Origin: Betaproteobacteria bacterium
Lineage (GTDB): Bacteria; Pseudomonadota; Gammaproteobacteria; Burkholderiales; Burkholderiaceae_C
Length of the DNA stretch: 6,575 nucleotides
Assembly (NCBI GenBank): GCA_005882155.1
Contig: VBCQ01000233.1
Span: 1-6,575, forward strand
Direction of reading: 5' to 3'
The notes under the pieces are model-generated. The model did no database searches and was not told the DNA's origin. It saw nothing but the letters and a program-made list of their open reading frames with translations. Position numbers and translations under genes: made by a program. Below are positions 1-4,708 of the stretch, piece after piece. Position 1 is the stretch's first letter. The number at the start of each line of letters is the position of its first letter.

Positions 1-10
1 CAATTTGCAT
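1..10 (-). CDS. First codons of a probable intact DUF6765-like gene, cut by the left edge
   Basis: The minus strand reads ATG CAA ATT G up to the window edge. This is identical to the start of the chimeric gene at 558, because bases 1-361 repeat bases 549-909. If the repeat arose by tandem duplication, the complete downstream gene should begin here and run out of the window to the left, starting MQIDFHHAV. Only three codons are visible, so the product is inferred entirely from the second copy of the start. There is no clear Shine-Dalgarno sequence before this ATG in either copy. Confidence 0.45.
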
Positions 11-60
11 TGCTGGATCTGCCGTTCCAACGCCGTGTCGATCGGCGCAATGGGCGAGAC

Positions 61-86
61 CGGCGGGGACCGCCCGGTCCCCGCCG
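61..86. terminator. GC-rich hairpin after the chimeric gene
   Basis: A 12-bp perfect inverted repeat (61-72 with 75-86) with a two-base spacer lies about 30 bases past the stop of the minus-strand chimeric gene. It could halt minus-strand transcription, but no T-tract follows it on that strand. It is therefore not a canonical Rho-independent terminator. The plus strand has only TTT after it. Confidence 0.4.
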
Positions 87-117
87 TTTCAGTCGGAGAT
101 CATAGCGAGCAGTGGAC

Positions 118-558
118 CTAACGCTGCTTCACGGTGATGCCGTATTTGCCGGTACCGGTGCTGCGGTCGTAGTGGCGCACCTGCACGATGTAATCGCCTG
201 CCATCAGCCGCGCCGAGATGCGCGGGTTGAGACCGTAGCCGCTGTCGTCGTCTTCTTCCAGCAGGGCGGTGGGGCTGTTGGGGCCGAATAGCTTCATGTA
301 GACATCGGTCTGGCCGCGGGTCTCCATCACGTACGCGCCGTCGGTGTCGGCGTGGAAGCGGTTGATCCTGAAATCGAAGGTCTTGTGGGCTGACGTGACG
401 CGCACATAGCGCTCGCCCGTCGTAAAGGTGAGTGGGCCGTCAGTTGTCGCGTCGTCGACATACTGGGCCGCGTGCGCGACGGTGCATGCTTCCTCGTGAT
501 TGAGCCCGCCCAGGCGAGTCGTCACGTAAGTCACTGCATGGTGAAAGTCAATTTGCAT
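118..558 (-). pseudogene. Chimeric reading frame: DUF6765-like N-terminus fused to a protease PPC C-terminus
   Basis: The frame encodes 146 residues. Residues 1-66 begin MQIDFHHAVTYV and contain AHAAQYVDDATTDG and SAHKTFDF. From memory this resembles the N-terminus of DUF6765 proteins, a family of unknown function; I could not search to confirm it. From residue 67 (RFHADTDG) to the stop, the protein equals the last 80 residues of the neighbouring metalloprotease except for two changes, Thr for Ala and Ala for Val. The switch falls at base 361/362, exactly where the nucleotide repeat ends, so this is a duplication joint and not an evolved domain fusion. The fusion is in frame and the frame is open, so a product is possible. 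However, the DUF6765 part is only a fragment, and the PPC part lacks its first strands. No clear ribosome-binding site precedes the ATG. I call it a by-product of duplication, probably non-functional. Confidence 0.75.
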
Positions 559-909
559 TGCTGGATCTGCCGTTCCAACGCCGTGTCGATCGGCGCAATG
601 GGCGAGACCGGCGGGGACCGGCCGGTCCCCGCCGTTTCAGTCGGAGATCATAGCGAGCGGTTGACCTAACGCTGCTTCACGGTGATGCCGTATTTGCCGG
701 TGCCGGCGCTGCGGTCGTAGTGGCGCACCTGCACGATGTAATCGCCTGCCATCAGCCGCGCCGAGATGCGCGGGTTGAGACCGTAGCCGCTGTCGTCGTC
801 TTCTTCCAGCAGGGCGGTGGGGCTGTTGGGGCCGAATAGCTTCATGTAGACATCGGTCTGGCCGCGGGTCTCCATCACGTACACGCCGTCGGTGTCGGCG
901 TGGAAGCGG
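549..909. repeat. Direct repeat, copy 2 (pairs with 1-361)
   Basis: This is the second member of the 361-base direct repeat. It covers the 3' end of the metalloprotease gene, the hairpin-bearing spacer and the start codon of the chimeric frame. Within the coding part the copies differ at three bases, two of them amino-acid changing. The other three differences lie in the spacer. Confidence 0.95.
609..634. terminator. Perfect 26-bp palindrome after the metalloprotease gene
   Basis: This is the counterpart of the hairpin at 61-86. A C-to-G change at 621 makes the whole 26 bases self-complementary, with 13 pairs per arm. It sits about 30 bases past the stop of the minus-strand metalloprotease gene, between it and the downstream start at 558. 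It could be a terminator, an attenuator or a 3' mRNA-stabilising hairpin. No T-tract follows on the minus strand. Confidence 0.4.
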
Positions 910-1688
910 AACAGATCTTCCTCGCCCGGTTTGCCGATGTCCGCTTCAAGGCGCGGCGCACCGACGGTCAGGTTGACGGCGGCGGGCAAGCCGGGCTGCG
1001 TCTTGGGGTACATCTTGGCGCCGGCGATGAACTCCTTGTCGAGCTTCGATAACACGTCGTTGGCGTGGGTGGACACGGCGTTGAGCGTCCACTCCGCAGG
1101 GAAGGCATACAGCATGATCGAGTCGGGGTCGAACGCCGTGCCGTTGATCTGGTCCATCGAGTATTTGAAGAACACGTTGTGCTGCACGGTTGCCTCGTCC
1201 CAGAAATTGGGCGAGCCGGCAAGGTCTCGCAGCACCACCGGCTTGTTCCACTCCATGCCGCCCAGCGGGCTCGAGTGCTCGTGCGCAAGGCCGATCGCGT
1301 GTCCGAACTCGTGTGCGGCAGTGCCACCGTCGAGAAAGCCCAGATTCATCGTCGCTTGGTTGAACGCGACGCTGCGGGCGTCGGTGCCGATGGTCGACCA
1401 GGCGCCGTCGTTCTCGTCGAAGCTGATGCGTATCTCGGCATCGGGCGCGTTGTTGAAATCGAACTTCAAGTTCGCCACCGCCGACCACCAAGCCGCCTGT
1501 TCGCGTGCCGTGGCCTGCTCGGCGGCTGTGCCGCCGATGAAGCGCACACGCAACGTCGAACCGTTGATCCAGCTCTTCCCCTTGGGCGCTATGGCACGCG
1601 TGCGGCCGCCCGGGCCCGCCGCGGTGTTGTGCGGTCGCAGCAGATCACGCGGAAGAATGTGGTCGAAGCAGCATTTCGGTGCAGGCAT
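666..1688 (-). CDS. Astacin-like (M12A) zinc metalloprotease with C-terminal PPC domain
   Basis: This 340-residue protein is a predicted zinc endopeptidase. The metzincin zinc site HEFGHAIGLAH lies at residues 126-136, with ligands His126, His130 and His136 and catalytic Glu127. It continues as EHSSP, which resembles the astacin signature HEHSRP. The Met-turn SIMLY follows at 190-194, with Met192 and a tyrosine two residues later, as in astacins. Residues 1-40 are a linker-like N-terminus and about 40-230 form the catalytic domain. The last ~100 residues, ending with the RFHADTDGVYVMETRGQTD strand pattern and GDYIVQVRHYD, match bacterial pre-peptidase C-terminal (PPC) domains. The ATG at 1688 is chosen because GGGAG (1699-1695) stands six bases upstream. 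The frame stays open 74 codons further up, but that extension is Arg-rich and unlike a secretion signal. No signal peptide is visible, although proteases carrying PPC domains are usually exported. Substrate unknown. Its 3' end is duplicated at 118-361. Confidence 0.88.
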   Translation of the reverse strand: MPAPKCCFDHILPRDLLRPHNTAAGPGGRTRAIAPKGKSWINGSTLRVRFIGGTAAEQATAREQAAWWSAVANLKFDFNNAPDAEIRISFDENDGAWSTIGTDARSVAFNQATMNLGFLDGGTAAHEFGHAIGLAHEHSSPLGGMEWNKPVVLRDLAGSPNFWDEATVQHNVFFKYSMDQINGTAFDPDSIMLYAFPAEWTLNAVSTHANDVLSKLDKEFIAGAKMYPKTQPGLPAAVNLTVGAPRLEADIGKPGEEDLFRFHADTDGVYVMETRGQTDVYMKLFGPNSPTALLEEDDDSGYGLNPRISARLMAGDYIVQVRHYDRSAGTGKYGITVKQR

Positions 1689-1943
1689 GGTGAGCTCCCA
1701 AGGTAAAGGACGAACGTCCGGTTTGCGCGCAAACCCGGCGCAACGATGCGGCGCTCGCTTTGTGGCAGCGACACCGACCACCGAAAGATAGTCGGTGCGC
1801 GCCGAGTTCCCATCCCTAATGCCGCGATGGCGCGGCACGCCGACCGGCGGCAGCCACGTTTTCCATGATCGGCTGCCGCTTCGTCTATGCTGATACGCAA
1901 AGCCGGTCAAACTCCGAAGGCCTCGTTGAGTGGGGAGCGTCTC
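1689..1943. other. Divergent intergenic region rich in inverted repeats
   Basis: This region separates the minus-strand metalloprotease from the plus-strand signal-peptide remnant and should contain both promoters. It holds four inverted repeats: a perfect 16-base palindrome (1720-1735), a 7-bp stem (1772-1778 with 1791-1797), a 7-bp stem (1820-1826 with 1831-1837) and a 9-bp stem (1847-1855 with 1871-1879). A weak -10-like TATGCT lies at 1886-1891, about 50 bases before the plus-strand start, without a convincing -35. I see no gene here. Confidence 0.5.
1720..1735. promoter_or_regulatory. 16-bp perfect palindrome upstream of the metalloprotease
   Basis: GGTTTGCG and its exact reverse complement CGCAAACC abut with no spacer. 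On the minus strand the palindrome is 32-47 bases before the protease start, a usual place for an operator. With one bulged base, the pairing extends two more base pairs. A binding protein cannot be named from the sequence. Confidence 0.4.
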
Positions 1944-2054
1944 ATGACCATTCGCTACATCCGTCTCGGCGAATCGACGATGCTGCGGAAGGCTGTGCTC
2001 TTGCTCAGCCTCGTCTCGAGCATCTGTTCAGGAATGCTCGCGCTCGCCAGCGAG
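1932..2054 (+). pseudogene. 5' remnant of a secreted-protein gene: RBS plus signal peptide only
   Basis: GGGGAG (1932-1937) stands six bases before ATG at 1944, one of the best ribosome-binding sites in the window. The encoded start is basic (MTIRYIRLGESTMLRK), followed by a hydrophobic stretch AVLLLSLVSSICSG and ending MLALAS, which looks like a cleavable signal peptide. A second ATG at 1980 would give a shorter and more conventional signal peptide. After about codon 36 the frame runs antisense through the cupredoxin gene and stops near 2186, so the mature protein is missing. The true gene was probably cut by the deletion that also truncated the cupredoxin. The identity of the lost protein cannot be told from a signal peptide. 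Confidence 0.6.
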
Positions 2055-2318
2055 CCAGCGCATCTGGCCGGGGACGATGTCGGTGCGAACGCCGAAGTCG
2101 GTCGCCTTGAATCCCATCATCACGTCGAGCGTGGTGAATTCGAGTACCACGGGCTCGCCTTTCTTCAGCTGAATCTGCGCCGGTGAGAAGCTGAACTTGC
2201 GTGCGACGATTTTGATGACGCGCTCGCGCGGCTGAGCGAGCGCGAACGCCGCCCATGAGCCGAGCGCGAGTGCGCCCGCCGCGCCGAGCAGGGCGCGTCT
2301 GCCGATGATGGCGTCCAT
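2028..2318 (-). pseudogene. Truncated cupredoxin-domain protein, copper-site C-terminus lost
   Basis: The frame encodes 96 residues. It starts with a signal sequence containing a twin arginine (GRRALLGAAGALALG, residues 6-20) and probable cleavage after ALA at about 28. The following FSFSPAQIQLKKGEPVVLEFTT and MGFKATDFGVRTDIVPGQM match the first strands of periplasmic cupredoxins of the cytochrome-oxidase-II-like type. Such proteins normally continue about 35-40 residues to a Cys-x3-Cys-x3-His-x2-Met copper loop. Here homology stops after GQMR (residue 87) and the frame ends with an unrelated tail, WLAGEREHS. With no Cys or distal His, it should not bind copper as its relatives do. The start codon lies three bases after the phosphoesterase stop, with a poor ribosome-binding site, suggesting translational coupling. 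The breakpoint is near 2050-2060. Confidence 0.75.
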
Positions 2319-2321
2319 CGC

Positions 2322-3109
2322 TCAGGCCGCCGTAATCGGCAGCTCGGTGATCGCGTACGAGGCTGCCTTCGTCTCGGCCTCGACTTCGCGAAAGCCGAGC
2401 CCGCGATACGGCTGCGCCGGGTCCCATGGCAGCGGCGTGCGTTTCGGTTGCGAGCCGGCGACCGGCAGCGGAAAGATCAGCGACTTCGCCGAGTGGTGCG
2501 CGATGTGCCCCGTCATGTGGTGATGCTCCTGGTGAATGTGGCCGTAGAACACGGTGACGTTGGAATGCGGCATCAGCAAGTCGACCGCCTTGGCGCCATC
2601 GCGCGTCGCCCAGTCCCATTGCGGGTAGAGGTCGAACAGCGGCCGGTGGGTGAAGACGACGATGCGCGCGTCTTTCGCTTGGCGCTGCAGATCGGCCGCG
2701 AGCCACGCGTCGGGCCGAAGAATTCCTGAAATGCGGCGCCGCGGTCGAGCGAGGCGTCGTGCTCGCCCGGGATGAAGCGAACGGTCTTGACCTTGATCGC
2801 GCCGACGATGTCGCGAAACTCGGCCATGCGGCGGCGCCGCTCCTGTGCGTCGTCGGTGGTGTGGGTGAGGTCGCCGGTGAAGATGACGAAGTCGAGCGTC
2901 TGCTTGAGCGCATTGACCGCATCGACCGCCTTGCGCAAGGTGCCCTTCGCATCGGGGTTCGGCGGGCCTTCGAAACCCCAGTGCGTGTCCGACAGTTGCA
3001 CGAAGTAGAAATCGTCGGCCGCGCTCGCGGCACCGGCAAGGCCGGATGCGAACACCGCGCCGCCGATGCCGGCGAGCTGCAAAAAGTCTCTTCGATCGAT
3101 GGGGGCCAT
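2322..3109 (-). pseudogene. Tat-exported metallophosphoesterase broken by an internal out-of-frame deletion
   Basis: This is a calcineurin-like phosphoesterase. The start at 3109 has AAGGAG six bases upstream. Residues 1-31 form a Tat signal (DRRDFLQLAGIGGAVFASG, ending AASA). The first frame carries the metal-site motifs SDTHWGF (Asp41, His43), FTGDLTH (Asp80) and GEHDAS (His118, with Glu where GNHD proteins have Asn), then reaches QEFFG near residue 132. From about 2711 the homology continues in another frame with WLAADL, VVFTHRPLFDLYPQWDW and YGHIHQEHHH, ending TELPITAA. Relatives, as I recall them, carry some 30 more residues between these parts (a DNVS-containing strand), so bases are missing as well as the frame shifted. 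All visible metal ligands remain, but no full-length protein can be made. Transcribed with the cupredoxin, divergently from the sigma factor. Substrate unknown. Confidence 0.78.
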
Positions 3110-3137
3110 GCGAATCTCCTTCAGGGGCCTGCAGGGA

Positions 3138-3164
3138 ATACCGGCGCCGAGAAAAATAAATTCC
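3138..3164 (-). promoter_or_regulatory. Putative ECF promoter for the phosphoesterase-cupredoxin unit
   Basis: On the minus strand, GGAAT (3164-3160), a 16-base spacer (3159-3144, AT-rich at its start) and CGGTAT (3143-3138) form a layout typical of ECF sigma promoters. Transcription would start near 3131, giving a leader of about 22 bases that contains the AAGGAG ribosome-binding site before ATG 3109. The same two boxes with the same spacing occur on the other strand in front of the sigma gene. Confidence 0.6.
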
Positions 3165-3190
3165 AGGTGGAGCAATTCGCTCGGGAATCG

Positions 3191-3217
3191 GGAATAAACC
3201 GATATCGCCATCGGTAT
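3191..3217 (+). promoter_or_regulatory. Putative autoregulatory ECF promoter for the sigma gene
   Basis: GGAAT (3191-3195), 16 bases, then CGGTAT (3212-3217) reproduces the minus-strand promoter exactly. The -35 box is the second half of a tandem CGGGAAT repeat (3182-3195). The -10 box overlaps the ATG at 3216, so transcription from here would begin near 3224 and produce a leaderless message starting at the ATG at 3225. A short dyad, CCGAT (3199-3203) and ATCGG (3210-3214), lies in the spacer and could be chance. Confidence 0.55.
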
Positions 3218-3830
3218 GCACGAGATGAATCCGAGCGAGGACTCAGGTCAGATCACGAACGAGCGCGAGAGCCGGCACCGCTTCGAGTCGCTCGCGTTGC
3301 CGCACCTGGACGCTGCCTACAACCTCGCGCGCTGGCTGACGCGCAACGAGCACGACGCGCAAGACGTCGTGCAGGACGCGTGCTTGCGCGCGCTGCGCTA
3401 CTTCAGCGCGTTTCGCGGCGAGCAGGTGCGGCCGTGGCTGCTGCAAATCGTTCGCCACACCTGCTACACCTGGCTGAAGGAGAACCGGCCGGCCGAGGTC
3501 GTGAGCTTCGACGATGACGATGGCGAGCCGCGCATCGAGACTGCGGCACCCGCCAGCGACGAGCCGCAGGCCGTCGCGCTGCGCCATGCCGACCGCGCGC
3601 TGATCAACCAGTCCATCGCCGCGCTGCCGATCGTTTACCGCGAAGTGCTGGTGCTGCGCGAGCTCGAAGACCTGTCGTACAAGGACATCGCGCGCATCGC
3701 CGACATCCCCATCGGCACCGTGATGTCGCGCCTTGCGCGAGCGCGTGCGCTGATGCGCGAGGCCTTGGAGCCCGGGGCGCGGCCGGTGCTGCGCACGGTG
3801 CCGCGCTCGCCGCAGGCGGGAGTGAAGTGA
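3216..3830 (+). CDS. ECF-type RNA polymerase sigma factor
   Basis: This 204-residue protein is a two-domain group 4 sigma factor that directs RNA polymerase to stress promoters. Region 2 spans about 24-90, with LALPHLDAAYNLARWLTRNEHDAQDVVQDACLRALRY contacting core and the -10 element. Trp74 and TCYTWLKEN close the domain. An acidic linker (99-115) leads to region 4 at about 128-185: ALPIVYREVLVLRELEDLSYKDIARIADIPIGTVMSRLARAR, with its helix-turn-helix reading the -35 box. Length fits the family, with a short basic tail after 186. Two starts are possible. ATG 3216 has no ribosome-binding site and overlaps a putative -10 box, whereas ATG 3225 (residue 4) would suit a leaderless mRNA. The gene overlaps the anti-sigma gene at its stop, forming a sigma/anti-sigma operon, and diverges from the phosphoesterase unit. 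The specific ECF subgroup cannot be named without a search. Confidence 0.93.
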   Translation: MHEMNPSEDSGQITNERESRHRFESLALPHLDAAYNLARWLTRNEHDAQDVVQDACLRALRYFSAFRGEQVRPWLLQIVRHTCYTWLKENRPAEVVSFDDDDGEPRIETAAPASDEPQAVALRHADRALINQSIAALPIVYREVLVLRELEDLSYKDIARIADIPIGTVMSRLARARALMREALEPGARPVLRTVPRSPQAGVK

Positions 3831-4597
3831 TGATGAAGCCCGAACTCGAATCGCAGCGCCTGAATGCCTTCGTCGACGGCGAGCTCGACCTCGCGCGCCA
3901 GCTCGAGATAGAAGCGCAGCTCGTGCACGACGCGCGGCTGCAGGCCGAGGTGCTGGGCCTGCAGCGGCTGCGCGCGGCGGTGCGCCGCGAAGCCGACTAC
4001 CATGCGGCGCCGGCGGCGCTGCGCTCGCGAATCTTCGGACAGCTGGTGGATGAGCGACCGGCGGCGCGCCGCGATCTGTCGCGCTGGTTCGCGTGGCGCC
4101 CGCTCGCGCTGTCGCTCACGTTCGTCGCGCTGCTGGCCTGGGGGCTCGGCCTCATGCTGAGTTGGCCGAGCCACGACGAGCGCGTGCTGCAAGACGCCAT
4201 CGCAAGCCATGTTCGCGCGACGCTGTCGCAGCGTCTCGTCGACGTCGCGTCGTCGGACCGGCACACGGTCAAGCCATGGCTGTCATCGCGGCTCGATTTC
4301 TCGCCGCCGGTGCAGGAGCTTCGTGTTCCCGGCATGGTGTTCGTCGGCGGGCGCATCGACTACCTCGATGGCCACCCGGTCGCAGCGCTCGTGTACCGCC
4401 AGCGCGATCACATCATCGATGTCTTCGTCTGGCCTTCGTCGCACGCTGACGATCGCTTGCAAACAGCGACTCAGCGCGGCTTCAACGTGGCTCACCATGC
4501 GCGCGGCGGAATGACGTATTGGCTGGTGTCCGACCTCAACCGCGACGAGCTCGCGAGCGTCGCGCGCTCGCTCGACGTGGCCGACGCGGCGCGTTGA
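3830..4597 (+). CDS. Membrane-anchored anti-sigma factor, no zinc motif
   Basis: The 255-residue protein should hold the upstream sigma factor at the inner membrane until a signal arrives. The cytoplasmic part (1-90) is helical and begins ESQRLNAFVDGELDLARQLEIEAQL, the pattern of anti-sigma N-domains. One membrane helix lies at about 91-112 (PLALSLTFVALLAWGLGLML). The outer part has the conserved-looking block HTVKPWLSSRLDFSPPV, then VGGRIDYLDGHPVAALVYR and HIIDVFVWP, which I recall from a proteobacterial family of single-pass anti-sigma factors. The protein contains no cysteine, so the zinc-binding HxxxCxxC motif of ZAS anti-sigma factors is absent, and redox sensing through thiols is excluded. 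ATG 3830 is preferred: GGGAG (3818-3822) is seven bases upstream, and the ATG overlaps the sigma stop by one base. GTG 3827 and ATG 3833 are alternatives. This arrangement implies coupled, near-stoichiometric synthesis. Confidence 0.88.
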   Translation: MMKPELESQRLNAFVDGELDLARQLEIEAQLVHDARLQAEVLGLQRLRAAVRREADYHAAPAALRSRIFGQLVDERPAARRDLSRWFAWRPLALSLTFVALLAWGLGLMLSWPSHDERVLQDAIASHVRATLSQRLVDVASSDRHTVKPWLSSRLDFSPPVQELRVPGMVFVGGRIDYLDGHPVAALVYRQRDHIIDVFVWPSSHADDRLQTATQRGFNVAHHARGGMTYWLVSDLNRDELASVARSLDVADAAR

Positions 4598-4614
4598 TGA
4601 CGGTTCAGTTAAGT

Positions 4615-4644
4615 CCGTTCGCCCTGAGGTATCGAAGGAAGGGC
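4615..4644. repeat. REP-like palindromic repeat, degenerate copy
   Basis: CCGTTCGCCCTGAG followed by GTATCGAAGG and closing AGGGC forms a small hairpin (GCCCT at 4621-4625 with AGGGC at 4640-4644). It belongs to the dispersed family built around GTTCG..CTGAG..TCGAAG, which is frequent in intergenic regions of Burkholderiales and relatives. Compared with the next copy it has diverged in the loop (GGTATCG against GCTTGTCG) and gained bases before the closing arm. Confidence 0.65.
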
Positions 4645-4647
4645 CCA

Positions 4648-4706
4648 CCAAAACCCGTTCGCACTGAGCTTGTCGAAGTGCCGCGCCGCCCGAACGGAAG
4701 TTTTGG
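4648..4706. terminator. Bidirectional terminator between convergent genes
   Basis: The left arm CCAAAACCCGTTCG (4648-4661) pairs with CGAACGG-AA-GTTTTGG (4691-4706), giving 14 base pairs with a two-base bulge. Plus-strand transcripts from the anti-sigma gene leave the stem through GTTTTGG. Minus-strand transcripts from the pseudouridine synthase leave through GGGTTTTGG. Position, symmetry and T-runs on both strands fit termination of both convergent genes, although the loop of about 29 bases is long. Confidence 0.5.
4655..4681. repeat. REP-like palindromic repeat, typical copy
   Basis: CCGTTCGCACTGAG continuing into CTTGTCGAAGTGC, with GCACT (4661-4665) pairing with AGTGC (4677-4681), is the standard form of the dispersed GTTCGCxCTGAGCTTGTCGAAGxGC repeat. 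It is in the same orientation as the degenerate copy 40 bases to its left, and it lies inside the bidirectional terminator, supplying its 5' arm. Confidence 0.75.
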
Positions 4707-4708
4707 CG

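Larger units (their letters stand above)
1..361. repeat. Direct repeat, copy 1 (pairs with 549-909)
   Basis: Bases 1-361 align without gaps to 549-909 at a constant offset of 548. I count six substitutions in 361 positions, at 73, 111, 114, 148, 154 and about 334, giving roughly 98% identity. The repeat holds the last 80 codons of the PPC-protease gene, the intergenic spacer with a strong hairpin, and the first bases of the DUF6765-like gene. Similarity stops sharply after 361/909. Its true left end lies outside the window. No transposase or terminal inverted repeats are visible, so simple tandem duplication is the best explanation. Confidence 0.95.

Noticed and set aside
61..634. Canonical Rho-independent terminators at the two GC-rich hairpins
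   Set aside because: The stems are strong, but the minus strand, where the genes are, has no T-run after them. I keep them only as possible terminators or stabilising hairpins.
1..909. Insertion sequence or integrated element as the cause of the repeat
   Set aside because: No transposase, terminal inverted repeats or target-site duplication are visible. The repeat boundaries fall inside coding sequence, and a tandem duplication explains everything.
666..1688. Classification of the protease as a matrixin (M10)
   Set aside because: The residues after the third histidine (EHSSP) and the SIMLY Met-turn fit astacins better, and no PRCGxPD-type switch is visible. A matrixin-type annotation remains possible because the zinc motif is shared.
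892..1791. Long plus-strand open frame opposite the metalloprotease
   Set aside because: It is antisense to a gene with a clear zinc site and domain order. It has no motif of its own and extends past the protease start into repeat-rich intergenic DNA.
1689..1910. N-terminal extension of the metalloprotease by 74 in-frame codons
   Set aside because: The ATG at 1688 has a well-spaced GGGAG. The extension is Arg-rich with no domain or signal peptide and runs through several inverted repeats, which fits non-coding DNA that is open by GC bias.
4615..4681. CRISPR array
   Set aside because: There are only two imperfect repeats about 40 bases apart, with internal palindromes and no further units or cas genes. 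The pattern is that of REP-like elements.
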